64,000 bases of DNA, from NCBI GenBank assembly GCA_951217055.1, contig OX578281.1:10012447-10076446 (forward strand), read 5' to 3'. The stretch's first letter is position 1, and each line of letters begins with the position of its first letter. The notes beneath the pieces were generated by a model. That model did no database searches. It was not told the DNA's origin and worked only from the letters and a program-made list of their open reading frames with translations. The position numbers and the translations under genes were made by a program. Of the stretch, positions 10,330 through 24,300 are shown one piece after another. The DNA comes from Gerris lacustris (Eukaryota > Arthropoda > Insecta > Hemiptera > Gerridae).

Positions 10330-10470
10330 AAAAGTTCCCGCTTAAAATTGCGCATCCGCATCACGTGACAAGGGGATAAAATGCGTGGCCCGGTACGACT
10401 CGGCGCGGCGTCCTATCGGCCATTTTCTTCGTATCGTCCCTTCAAGAATTCTCTGTCTCAGTTCTTTTTG
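10330..10470 (+). promoter_or_regulatory. Probable core promoter of the rump-like gene
   Basis: A CpG-rich island in AT-rich DNA immediately upstream of the first coding exon. Visible: ttcccgc (10336), gcgcatccgc (about 10350), the palindromic E-box cacgtg (10361) and an insect initiator-like tcagtt at 10458-10463. The latter would give a 5' UTR of about 106 bases. There is no good TATA box at the expected distance. Start point is inferred. Confidence 0.45.
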
Positions 10471-10565
10471 CCGGCCGGTTTCGTTTTAAGTAGTTTTTCT
10501 TCTCATCTGGCTGTTTACAGCTTTGTAATTTATTGTTTTATCCAGTTTCTTTTAAAGTTTTCTCA

Positions 10566-10600
10566 ATGATGAAAGTAGAAAAGGACGATTACGACAACAA
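10566..10600 (+). CDS. rump: rump exon 1, coding part
   Basis: Encodes MMKVEKDDYDN and two bases of Lys. The donor gtaagt is full consensus. Two adjacent ATGs; the first is taken. A 62-codon frame starting at ATG 10381 upstream is not in this frame and is taken as 5' UTR or promoter. Confidence 0.85.
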
Positions 10601-13600
10601 GTAAGTACATGTAGCCACTAACCTGTACTTAATTTTTAATTTTACTGTCTTTATAATACCTTAATCAGGCTACTTGCTTGTAATTTGTTTTTATATTATA
10701 CACTTATCATTAAAGTATTAGCTTAACGTACAGAAGTTACTTTTTTCTATCAACTTGTCTTCCATCTAAGCCTCTATTCATTTTGTGATATACCAAGGCA
10801 AATTAAAAGTATCGTGAAAATGACTTGATTAGGATTATTTACCCCGATGCGATACTGTTTTAATATGCACAACTATACTGCTATTATTTCTAGTTAAAGC
10901 CTACGTCAATCTCCTAACATAGTTTTCTGCTTTTAAGGATCAGCCTAGTTTTGCTGGCTAATAAGCATCATAACCACAAACATGTTTCTTCACCTACTAA
11001 TAATTAAGTAACGCTCTGTCGGAGCAAGATATGAGAAATATCATATTTTCCAATTTAATATCTACAGAAATTATTTTGGCGAAGTTCATTATTTGACAGT
11101 TGATTTTTTTTCTTATTTCATAGTGCCTTGTAATCTTCAGGTTCGTTTTAAATCTACTGCGAATTATTAATTACGCCGTAAGCAATATTTTCTAAAGTAG
11201 CTGAATACATTTCGTGATGAGGTGATGAGTGAGACATGAAATCGATAAAGTTGATTGTTGATTCTATTTAGCTAAATTCTAAATAATATACCTAGCTTCA
11301 CTCTATCCCAAACCAGCAAGGTTGCCTAGCTAACCTCCCTAAATAACCCTAAAACTCTAGCCCTTTTACTACTCCCCCCCCCCCCATGCTCCTTTAAAAG
11401 TTTAAATCTTTTGCCACCCTAAAAAAAACTTTAAAATACTGTTGCCAATCCCATTACACATAGGTTTGACCAAATTATACTTCAAATTTTAGATACTGTT
11501 AAACTGTTATTACATAAAACTCAGGGTACTGAAATATTTTTTAATGTTAAGTAAGTAAGTAATTTTGTGTTAAACGATGCATACAAAAATAACAAAGGCT
11601 AAACTCTTCAATAGTTCACCCCTTCCGTGTAATCGATGTCTTTCGAAGTCATACAGTTGGCTTCGATATATCAATTCATCCCTTCCATTTGTATATAATA
11701 ATATATGTACACAATTTGTGTTTGTAAGAGACACCAAGGGATGTGCCATGCAAGCACGACACAGGAACTGTTCTAACATCCGACAATAAGTCAAAGAGAT
11801 GTTGGCTCGGCATTACGCCATGTTCTGCATCATTTCATCGCGTCTGACTCATCAAGGGCCCGACGATGCCCACCCAACTCTAGACCTATACCAGATCAAG
11901 AAGATCAGATATAGGACTTATTAGAGACGAGCGAAAGATTGTACATTCCGTATTGTGATTTTCTACCTCTGCATATTTTTTTAAAAATTTAAAATAAAAA
12001 ATACTTTCTCCTCGACAGGGAATCGAACCCGCAGCCTCTCTCCATCCGTGTTTAGAGCTATTTTCTCAGGCACTATTCTTCCCGGGAAAACTGCTTAATA
12101 TTGTTAGATTCGTATTTAAATGGACCACATTTTAGAATTTTTTTTATAAATCACAATCACTGTGATTTTGTAAAGCCAATCACCGACGTTGATTGTTACT
12201 TTTAAATCACCGGTGAATAATCACTGTCCCTGTGATTTTAGCTCATCCCTAGTTAGAGTGAGAAGGGGTGCGCTATTGCCGAGATTTACCATAACAACAA
12301 TATTTTCAATTTAAACTATTATTAATTTACTCTTGTAGGTATATATTATGTATTGTTCTGGATGACAGCTTTTAGATTAGATTACCTACCTAACCACAAT
12401 CATCACATAAAACCTTCCCAATCTCAACCATGAAGGAAGAAATATATATTTGTCATTTATTTTCCTACCTATTATTTGTCTTATCTTATTTACCTGTACA
12501 ATTTATCTTTAAACTTGGAGGTTTGAAGAACAAACAATGTATCCCAAGCATAAGCAATACCTAATTGAAGAGAAAGTGAATGACCCCTGCTACAGATATA
12601 AAGCTGACTTTAGTGAAGGATGGGATACAAGTGCTAGAATATTTCTGATCCATTATAGATTATTTGCTGTTGTAATTAACTTGATTTTGTAAATATATTT
12701 TCAGGTCAGATGATGAGAGGGAGAGAGACAGACGGAGAAGAAATGAACGAGATCTGAAGCCCTCCAGATTTGACTCAGCCAAGGATAGAGACAGGAGTCC
12801 CGTCAGAGGAAAGAGAAGAGGCAACCGAGTTTATGTATCAAACATTCCTTATGAATACCGCTGGCAAGAACTTAAAGATTTGTTCAGGGATAAAGGTACG
12901 ATATTTGTATTTCACATTTTATTCTGAGAGTAAAACAAACAGATATTTAATTTGATTATAAACTTTATTTGGGAAGAAAGTTAGGGCTAGTTTCCTCCTT
13001 TCTCTTGGGTATTGAACCTAAATGTTTTTTTTTTTTATCATCAAGCAGTCTAACTACAGTAGAATTCAGCTTGGCTGCTCAGATGGGGGGTGACTCAAAA
13101 GACACCCTTGTTACCAACCTTTCTGAGCTGGTATATCAAAGATAATAGTACATTACGCGTCGAGTGCGGAAAGTAGCATTTTGCATGCGAGTGTGGAGTT
13201 TGCACCCGAGCAACAGTGAGGGTAGTAAAACCACACGAGCAATGCAAAATGCCGTTTTTGCGCCAGTTGCGTACCGTACTTTATCTATGAAACTTCCTGC
13301 ATGCAAGTTCGTATTTCTCTTTTGATAAAGATGACATTAATTCATTAGTTGTATTTTCGGGAGGTTTATTATTCTCCTCATATTCATCATAATCGCTTAA
13401 ATCCCTCATTGATTTTCACAAAAAACTCGATATAACTGTTTATTAAACAAACAGCAAATTAGTTTTGTTAAATGTAAGCAAACTCGCTAATTGTGCGTAA
13501 AGGTGAAGAATTCTTTTTTACCACCCTAGGGCAGTACAAAAGAGGAATTGTTCAGAATTATGAGATGCGCATGCGCAATGAATACAAGTACGTAAAGAAT

Positions 13601-16600
13601 CACTTTCTACGCATCTAAACAGAGATACAATGTTTATATTTCGTAACAATCGTAGATAAATGGTCTTATGCCACTGTTTTGTGAATATTTCTGCCTGTTG
13701 TAGTTATTTACAGTTTGCACATTAGGGTGCGTAGCCAATGAGATGTCAGGATTTTAAATTCTAGACGGTCGGGCCAACTAGGCAAACAAACATGTCACTG
13801 GCCTCAGCCCTCCCATAGGCCTAGTGGCTTAATGTTTTTCCTTATTTAGGTTGGCCAATCTGAGTGTCAAAAGTCACTACTCTTAACGTGCAAAGTGTAA
13901 ACGGTTAACATATTACTATGCAGGTCACTGTATTACTTTAACCCTTAATAACCTAGCGTTGCCGTATGGCAACAGCAAAACTCCCTCCCTTTATTATTGT
14001 CTGGAGAGGTCCAAGTTAATATTGAACTTTATAAATGATAATATTATGTCAAAAGAAGGACTAAATTGATTTTTCATCATCAGATTTATTTGTTTGGTGC
14101 AACACGTATGCGACAAGACAGGTTTAAAAAATGGGTTACTCCAAATTTGAGACATGGAAATAATTTTATTTTTTTAAATTAATTAATTTTATTATTGGTA
14201 ATGAAACTATTAGAATGAATAATGATTAAAAATATAAAATTATTGCAGTTTCACAAAATTTAATTTTTCTGCCCTAAATTGAGCGCCAATTTGAAAGTTT
14301 CCATATGGCAACGCTAGGACATTAGCCTTACAGTTTTTTTTCTAAGTTGTAATTTTATTCAGTCACATTTATATACAAAGTTTTGATGTTTTTTTGCCTA
14401 ATGTTAATTTTTTATTGATTATATTCTAAATATTTCTTAATTTGTCTCTAAATCTTCTAATTATTTTTGTTGCATAAGTATAATTAGTAACAAATAGTAT
14501 TGGGCTATTCTTTTAAAAATAATATGTATATAATAACATCTATATTTTTTTATTACAATGCACATGCATACAATGCACAACAAGAACACATGCATAAAAC
14601 AAAAAATAAATAAATAATTACATAATTTTACAGATAAACAACATGATACATAATACAAAAAATAATAATGAAAAAAAAAAAATTAAATTTACTTTTTCGT
14701 TCTTTTAAATAAATTTAGAATTTTATTACTATTATTTGTGCTTTTTTAACCTAAAATGTATTTTACATACATTTTGTAAAAGAAATGATTAAAACATTTA
14801 CTGAGAAAAAAAAACTATAAGGCTAATGTCCTAGCGTTGCCATATGGCAACAACCCAAATTTAGGTTAAGGGATTTTTTTCAATTTTTTTAAACATTTTT
14901 TCTATATTAAGGGACCTCTTAACAGACATAATCCCTAGAAAAAACCAAACAATTCCCCAAAAAATAATTCGGGCAGTTAAGGGTTAAACATTTTGTATCT
15001 CTTTTTTTATATACTTGTTACAAGAAAAAAATTGGTTGATCTGTTCATGGATTCGATCCTAAGGTGGCTGGGTTTAATGGGTTCCCACTATGGGTTCTGA
15101 GTTATAATGGAGACATATTCTCTTACTTTTGCATAGATGGTTTTTGGATTCGGCTACTTTTGTTTAGTTGTTACAGTACTAGAGCTTTTAGAAACAATTG
15201 GTCTTAAAATGAGTCTAGTGTGATCGTAACTTCTTATTTGCCTTCTGTTGGGGCTCAATTTACTACTACTACTACTACTTGGTTGTGTCCTCTTCTACCG
15301 ACTAGTGTAGAGGATTTAGATAGAGATTTCCAAGCAACTCTATCTTCCGCTAACCTTTTGGCTTGGGTCCAAGGAATTTCACGCTTTTGTAGGGTATTTT
15401 TTATATTGTCTTCCCAAGTAATTCTTCTCCTTCCTTGACATCTTCTTCCTTCAGGTCTGGCTTCGTAGCTCTGTTTTGGATACCGACTATTGTCCATCCT
15501 CACAATATGGCCGAACCATCTTAACTGATTGGATTGTACCATATCTTTGACAACTTGTCTCTGAAGGTTTGATTTCTTATTCATTTCTCTTCTACTTTCC
15601 GGAGATATCTCATTTCTGCTTTTTTTCTGTTTTTCTGTAAGGACCCAACTATCAGAAGCGTAGGTAAGAACAGGACATACGTGATCTTATATATAAGCAT
15701 TTTTGTCTGTTTAGAAATTTCTTGTTTGCTTAGAAATTTCTTGTTCAAGGCTCCAAACAGTTTTCCAGCTGAAGATGTCCGAGTATTTATTTCATTGTTA
15801 ATTTTCCCATCTGAACTGAATATGGTGCCAAGGTATTTATAACAGTTCACTTGTTCTAGAGGTTTTTCCCCTAAACATATTGTATGTTTCTTTTCCTCTC
15901 TAGACACTATCATTGTTTTGGTTTTATCTTGGCTAATCTTCATATCCCTTTTGTTTAACCCTGTACCCACAGGTTAATTTTCCTTTGGAGTTCCTGAGCA
16001 GATTTAGCTATAATAATTAAATCATCAGCATAGGCTAGCATCCTCATCCTTACTTCTTTTAACTGCCAGTTGCCGATCTTATACCCTGATCCTATTTTAC
16101 AGACTCGGATGACGTCATCCATTATTAGGATAAAGAGATGTAGGCTCAATATATCACCTTGTCTCACTCCGCGTGTGGTTTGGAACTCTTTTGATTCTGA
16201 GTTTCCAGTTCTAACATAATTTCTGCACACTTGATACATACTTTTAATTTTCATAATTAAATGCTCAGGAACTTTATGGTTTCTTAGAGTGGCCCAAATG
16301 ATTTTCCATGGCACTTTATCAAAGGCCTTTTCTAGATTAATAAAACATAGATGCACCTCTTCATCGTATTCAATGGCTTTCTCAGTTATCTGTCTCAGTG
16401 TGAATATGTGGTCCTGTACACTTCGGTTTCTCCTAAATACGTCGCGTCAGAGAGGTTACGTAAAAGTGACAAAGGTTGCTATGACGTCATGCGCCCTCCA
16501 CGATTTTTCGTCAGGTTATCTTTTCTGGCTCATAACAAACCATTGTTTATTAGAGTTCTGTGAGCATTTTATAGTTTTTTCCTCTTTTCATTCTATTAAA

Positions 16601-18294
16601 AGCTTTTTTAACCGTTTTTAACCTTATCATATATTAGTAACATCATTAATAAGCCAACAAATGTATACATTATAGGTGATAAAACAAATAATTCTCACAA
16701 ATAACTCAAATAAGATGTAAAATAACTTACTTACAGATGTGCTCTTTTTACTCTATTAAAAGCTTTTTTAACTGTTTTAAACCTTATCATATATCAGTAA
16801 CATCATTAATAAGCCAATAAATGTATACATTTTAGATGATAAAACAAATAATTCTCACAAATAACTCAAAGAAGATGTAAAATAACTTACTTACAGATGT
16901 GCTCTTTTTACTCTATTAAAAGCTTTTTTAACTGTTTTTAACCTTATCATGTATCAGTAACATCATTAATAAGCCAATAAATGTATACATTATAGATGAT
17001 AAAACAAATAATTGATTAAAAAATAATAATAAAATAAAATAGCACTGATAAAACTCAGTCGTATATCCAATGTTATGAGCCAGCTGACCTAACAACACAC
17101 ACTATTTTACGTAAGTGACGTCACACTTCCCCGGCGTATCCGGCCTGTGATTCATGAAGTGATGGCTCTACTATATTCCTAAGCCTCATCTCTAATACTC
17201 TACTGTATAGTTTTCCTGGACGCTTAATAAGGAAATTCCTCTACGGTTACTGCAGTCCCTGTTGTTGCCTTTTTTGAATGTAGGGAGAATCACTGGGGCT
17301 CAATTTAAATAAAATATAGTTAACTTCAGCTTGCTCTGTAATTTTATACTATACTGATACTGATACTGATACTGATACTGATACTGATACTGATACTGAT
17401 ACTGATGCTTAAATCTTGTGATTTGTTTAGTTGGTGAAGTATCTTATGTGGAGATGTTTGTGGATGAGAATGACAAACCAAGAGGTTGCGGTGTCATAGA
17501 ATTTGCCAACTCTGATCTAGCTAAAGAAGCCGTCGAGAAAATGCACAGGCATGAGATAAACGGACGCAAACTTGTTGTAAAAGAGGTAATAATACATTAT
17601 TTTTTAACTGCTCTTACATTATTGGTAATTCTGTTTATTGGTAACTCCCTCTATTAGATTTAAGTGTAATTCAATACTGAATTTAAAACTGGTATAGTTC
17701 ATTATATGGGTGCTTAGTTCTTTAAATTAAATTTATTTATTTGCTGTTAATATAATATAACTACATATTTCACCTCCTTCAACAGTACCTAGTAGCAAAT
17801 AATTAATTTGGTGTATTTAACTGTTTTTATGTTTACTTTAGCATGTGGCTTTTAGACTTATTTGAGGATTATGAAGTAATGAATCATGTTATATTTTTTT
17901 TACAGGATAATGATGTTGAGAGGGATAAGTATGGACGTATTGTGAGAGGAGGCGGTGGCGGAGGAGGTGGAGGAGGAGGAGGAGGCGGCGGTGGTGGTGG
18001 TGGAGGTGGAGGAGGAGGTGACAGAGGCGGACGTGGAGGCGGCAGAGACAGAGATAGAGACCTGCCGTCCTTGGTTAACGGTCCATCAGGCCACAAGTTT
18101 GGAAATACATTTGGACTCAGCACTCAATTCCTAGAGTCCTTGGGAATCAGCGGCCCTCTTGTACCTAGAGTTTTTGTTGCCAATCTTGATTATAACGTTG
18201 ATGAAAAGAAGTTGAGAGAAGTCTTTAGGTTGGCTGGTCGTGTCATAAGCTGTGACCTTAGCACTGATAAGGAAGGCAAAAGTAGAGGGTATGT

Positions 18295-18353
<59 letters not shown>

Positions 18354-21300
18354 GGACAAATTTGTCAATCTTTGAATGATTTATGGACTTAATCTGCTTA
18401 AAAAAAATTGTTCTGCACTCTCATAGTTATTAAAAAATGCAGTACTTGAAAGGTCTATAAGTAAAGTATTGTAAAAAAAAATTTGTCTGTTAAGTTGTGT
18501 GAATCCATAAATAAGTTGATTTCAAGTTATTACTGGTGTGGAACATAGCGCAATATGTCCAGAGTGTCTATAATTATAGTTTACTAGCCTTCATCCCACA
18601 CTCTGCGCAGGGCTCCTGCTAGATGTTAGTGGCTATGTTTCCTATTATCTATTACTATGAAATGCTTAAACAGTTTTGTTTCCAAAGCTTATTTAAAATA
18701 AAATTGTAGCTATATTATACTTAATTCATTACATTACTAAGAATAAAATACTCTGTATCATAGTTTTGAGTCCATTTATATGCAGATATTCCTCGATTTT
18801 ATTATTAGACACGATAAATAACTATTTTCTAAAAATAATTTTGTTTTTTTTTCTTTACTTTTTAATGAATTGACTTATATGATTTTTTTGTGTGGTATAT
18901 AAATGTCAATTAAGCTAATAATTGATGTGCTGTTTATTCTAGATTTGGAGTGATTGAATTTGAACATCCTGTAGAAGCAGTGCAAGCTATATCTATGTTT
19001 TCTAATCAAACACTGTTTGAGAGGAAGATGTCAGTAAGGATGGATAGGGTAGGAGACAAGGGAGACGGTCTTCCAGCTAGATTACCTGAAGGGCTTAAGG
19101 GCATCGGTATGGGACTTGGAGGAAATGGTGCTCCTCTTCAGGATGTAGCACGTATGTTCTTTTATTTCAACTTTTTTTTTTGAAATTTTAAGAGTAAATA
19201 GTATTTTAACAGATACATATAAATATTGGAATTTTCCTAATGGCATACCCAAATTAATTTATTTAATAATGGAAAACAAATTAATAAGACACTTGAATAA
19301 TAATAACATTGAAAGATGTATACTGACAATTCCTGCTACTTATTTTTTTCTCACTCATTCACTTTTTAATATAGGCTTAATTAATGTGATGCAAAAGACC
19401 CATTTTGTTCTAACTTATTGCAATTAACAAAAGTAAAATCTCAAATTAACAGATTTCAACTATTAGTCCAGGAGATAGCGTGCAAAAAAGTGTCTGACTG
19501 ACATCAAGCAAGAATTTTGTATACAAGTAAATGTTTTGGTGCCTTTTAAGAATATATGGTCGGCTAAGTTCGTCTGCGGGACATAACTTGGCAATAGGAA
19601 TTTGAAAAAAAAAAAATCTGGTGGAGAGCAGCCATGTCCAATTCTTTTTGATGGACTATGTGATTTTTATGATCCTAAGTACCAACTTAGTTGACCAATA
19701 ATCAAGTTGATGGTAGTTTGTCCCTTGACAGGGGAACACTTTGATTTCAAGTAATATTTGACTAACTATCCTAATACAGTAGAGTCTCGCTAATCCGGGT
19801 TTGACGAGACCGGACCCAGTCCGGCTAACCGAAAGTCCGGATTAAACGGAATCAGTTTTAAAATGTCTGTACAACAAGTTTTAGTAGGGTAAAACTATTA
19901 AAATCGACGTTTTTATCGTAAAAATTACTTTTATTAGTCTCCAAAACATGCTTGTACAACATATGTCCACTATTTAAGTTAAGAGCTCTTCTGTCACCAG
20001 TCCGAATATCAAATGAATTAAAATAAAACGACAATATATTACGCAGGTGGCAGGTATAGAAGGGACTTCCTGAGAAGAACTTCCTGTGTTCCGATATGAA
20101 ATTCGAGGAGCGATAATCATTTTACAAAAAGTTGAGACATTAGACATTGGCAGCTTGGCGAAATTTCTTGGAACTGCGTTGAGCCGCCGCTACATGTTTC
20201 TTAAAACCCTCTCCCCATCTCAGTCATATAAAATTGTATTTATTGGAATACACTACCTTTATATCTTCCGCCCCTTACATTTCTATGGAACCGAAACAGA
20301 TTTATCGATTTTCTTTCTTATTCCTAATTATTCTAAATCTGTTTATTTTTAACAAAAATACTGGGTATTCCTTGTGTTAGAACGTTGGAATATACACCTG
20401 TAAACTATACTAGGAACAATTTTATAAATTTTTAATAGACAATAAAAGTAGAAACTCAAATCATCTTAATTATTCATAAATCTGAACAGGCCCTGGTTTT
20501 AATTTGTACATAGTTTTGGCCCGTCCGGATTACACGGATGTCCGGACTAGCGGGGTCCGGATAAGCGAGACTCTACTGTAAGTGGCAAACTACCATTAAC
20601 TTTTGATTATTGGTCTACTAACTAAGTTGTTACTCAGGATCATGAAAATCATACTGTCCATCAAAAATAATTGGACATGGCCGCTCTCCACCAGATTGTT
20701 TTTTTCAAATGCCTATTGCCAAGCTATGTCCCGCAGACGAACTTAGCCGACCATATATTCTTAAAAGGCACCAAAACATTGACTTGTATACAAAATTCTA
20801 GCTTGATGTTAGTCAGACACTTTTTTGCACGCTATCTCCCGGACTATATGTATATATTATTAATCAAAGATAAATATCAAACGTTTGTATTGAACAAAAA
20901 AAAAAATGAAATGAGTTTATATGTGGATTTATATACACAATGTTACTACAAAGAATGAACTCAATAAGAGATTTGACGTTGAATTATTGATGATCTTGAG
21001 GTTAGAACTCATCATCAGAGACTTAAAATGTTATTTGTCTGCTTACTCTTAGTACTCATTTAATTATTTTTTACATAACAAGATATTAATTAGAAAAAAA
21101 AACAAAAAAACAATAACATAAAACTTTCAATATCAGTTAAATTTAACATCTCTACTTAAATATAAACTGTAACATTTTCATTCATAATATAATATCTGAA
21201 ATACTCTATTTTTTTTTTTTAGAAAAATTATTTTTATATGAGTTGGTAAATCTTATCAACGAAGAGTCATAGAATGGGATTTAGATGTCATTCTATTTAT

Positions 21301-24300
21301 TTGATATAAATAGTTTTATATCTAAATTAGATTTTTTTTTTTTTTTTTAATTTAATTTAATTTTTTTTTTTTTTTTAGATATAATTGTGTTTTTCTATTC
21401 TCCAACCAAAGTTTAAGTTCTCAGTAGAATAATCTAGATTACGATAATAAGCTAAGCATCATGGATCATTTAACAGATGGTCTACTAAAATGGACATATT
21501 TTTAATAAGACTAGTAACTATTTGTGTGGATTTATTACAGGTAACTTACCAAGTGTTCAGACACCTTCTCAGCCACCATTAGCTTCAGTTGCTGCTGCTA
21601 ACTCCGCTTTAACAGCTGCTGCACTTGGTAAGAAAATTATCTTACAATTAAGTTTGTAATCAAGGGGTAGTAGCAAGGCAAATTATTGATTTACAGTAGA
21701 ACCTTGATAACAAGTGTCTCAAGAGGATTAGGGAAACAGTCTTATTATCGAGGTGCTCTTTTTGTGGAGGGTCGTGTTATCAAGGTTATTTTGGCTATCA
21801 GTCGTGTTATCGAGGTTAATGGGCAGGGTTTTCAAGTATAGACTTGTTCAAGGTCGACCCATTCCTGTATAGAGTCTCGTTATCGAGGTTGACTTCTCAA
21901 AACGACTTGTTATAGAGGTTCTGAGTTATGTTGTGAATTGCAAAAAAATCCGTGTTATAGAGGTTGTTTGGATAATAATAGTCGCTTTATAGAGGTTAAT
22001 TTAACATTATGTGTTATGGCAATCTCAAGGGGATTTGAAAATTGCACTTGTAATTGAGGTTGTCGTGTTATTGGTAGCTGCAAAATTGAAGAAACTAATA
22101 AAAAAAAAAATATATATATATATTGGTACTCAAATTACTGCTGGTTGACTGATTTAATAAGATAAATCTTAGTAAGTTATGTAATTGATCTACCATTGGT
22201 TTGTTATTTCTGTTCTAGCCGGTGGTCTAGGAGGTCTGGGTGGAGTAGGTGGTTTAATGGGTGCTGCTACCAACGATATATCTTCTCTTGCTTCGTCCCT
22301 AGTCGGAAGTTCTGCTTTAGGAGGAGGAAATCCTCTAGCCACCGCCCAGCTATTATCATCTACAGGTAAATTTAATGGTCTGTGAATGATTTTTACTAAC
22401 TTGAATATATGTGCACCCTTTTGCTGCCGATGTCGGTTATAGCAGGCATGGCTCTTCTACCATTGCTGATGCCAGTTGTAGCTGGCATGAGATTTTTACA
22501 ATGTTTTGAATGATATTGTGAGTGCCAGGGATATTGTTAAATACTACTGGCTGTCTCTAGTGGTTCTTTATTACTAAGTTCCACTCAGAGGCCCCTGCAG
22601 CGAAAGGGTTAGAAAATAAGAGTGAAAATGTTTAACAATGATAAATACAGTGGAACCCAGTTTAAAAATGACTGTTTACAAACAAAGTTTCTGTTTTTGA
22701 ACACATCTTTATAATAGATATCAAGTTAAAAGTATTAAATTAAGATCAACTCTTGAAGAGACAGCTCTATGGAACAGATTGAGTTAGTAAACCGAGGTTC
22801 CAATGTATATAAATTTTTTTTTAAAAATACCTAAAATTTAAATTAAATATTTGTTAATATGTGTGTAAATGAAAAGGAATTTGTGGTTTGAGTTTTTGTG
22901 TATGTGTGTGTGGTTTAGCTTGGAGGCCTGAGTGTTTATTCCCAGTGGTAAAATGCAATTTATGCATAATTCTCCTACATTCTAAAAGAATTAGTTTTTA
23001 AAAGTAAATAAATAATTGTTGCAATTATTTTAGCCCGGCTTTTGATGGAAAGACCTTTATCATTATTATTGGTCAGGAGAGATAATAATTAAACTAGATT
23101 ATTTGTATTATTTGGGGTCCCTGGTAGATCATTGCTATCATTTGTGCTTTGGAAACCAAAGGTTAAGGGTTCAATTCCCGACTCAGGCAGGGGGCCCCAC
23201 ACTCAGGTTCATCCAGCATATCGATATAAATGGGTAAATAATACTTAAGTAAAGTGGTGTTTATCCTGTTGTAGAACGCCAATAATACAGTTGCTACAGC
23301 TGTTAAAGCAGTGCCACTAGCCCAGTGTTACATGTGAAGGATTAGTCAAAAGTGTGGGGACACCCTAGTAACAATAATTAAGGACATGATTAAGTGTGGT
23401 ATGTCCCCACACTTTTGACTAACCCTGTATAGCTGTATAAGTCATCAAGCAGGTCTGACCCCTCCAAAGGCGTAATTGCCACATATTATTTGTATTATTC
23501 TGTTAATTTGTGACTAATTATCAAAAGTGTGGGGACACCCTAGTAACAATAATAAAGGACATGATTAAGTGTGGCATGTCCCCACACTTTTGACTAACCC
23601 TGCATAGCTGTATAAGTTGTCAAGCAGGTCTGACCCCTCCAAAGGCGTTATTGCCACATATTATTTGTATTATTCTGTTAAAATAATAAAAAATACAATT
23701 TGTGACTAATTATTCCTGTTATAATCTTTTGTTTCGATTATCTAGTAAGTTCATACAAAAATCTTTTTCCAGCTGATGTTATGGGCCTGAGGAAACAGGC
23801 GGCTGCTAATTTAGCATCAAGATCCGGATCTTTATCATTAAGTGAGTCATGAACAACATTTCTATTCCTTTAAAATTAAATTTAAAAAAGTTATACATCT
23901 CGGAACATTAGTTTTTAATGTGTGCAAAAAACTAATGTTAAAATATTTTTATTTCTCTCTCTAGGTAGTGGGAGCGGACTAGGTCCTGCATTCTCCGGAA
24001 GTTCATCGGTCGGAAGGGATTTTGATTCTCTTAGCGCTGCTCTTAGTGGTAACAATGCTTTCTCTTCATCTGGCAATAGTGGGCTTGGATCCGATAGAAG
24101 ACCTCTAGGAGCATCATCAACCTCTAATAATGATACCATCGTCATCAAAAATGTAAGCCATATCTTTATTTATAAAAATAACTTTTGAATCCAAGCTAGT
24201 GAGGAGAAAAAAATATTAGGAAAATTAAACTCTTGCCTATTTAATTAATAAATTAATAAAAGAGAGAGCATTTAATTCATTCACATGTATAAGAAATCTA

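Noticed and set aside
10381..10569. 62-codon frame at the rump promoter
   Set aside because: Starts upstream of the presumed start site and runs out of frame into the real ATG; hydrophobic T-rich translation, no family pattern.
12000..12110. tRNA gene on the minus strand
   Set aside because: B box is perfect but no acceptor stem or anticodon arm can be folded; kept only as a SINE-like head.
17884..18123. Minus-strand polyproline frame
   Set aside because: Exact shadow of the Gly-rich exon 4 of rump; no independent support.
18298..18350. T run as the tail of a minus-strand retroposon
   Set aside because: No target duplication or retroposon body found around it; it starts just inside the intron.
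22415..22608. Confident piggyBac assignment
   Set aside because: Ends fit, but the flanks are TGCA and TTAG, not TTAA on both sides; kept at low confidence.
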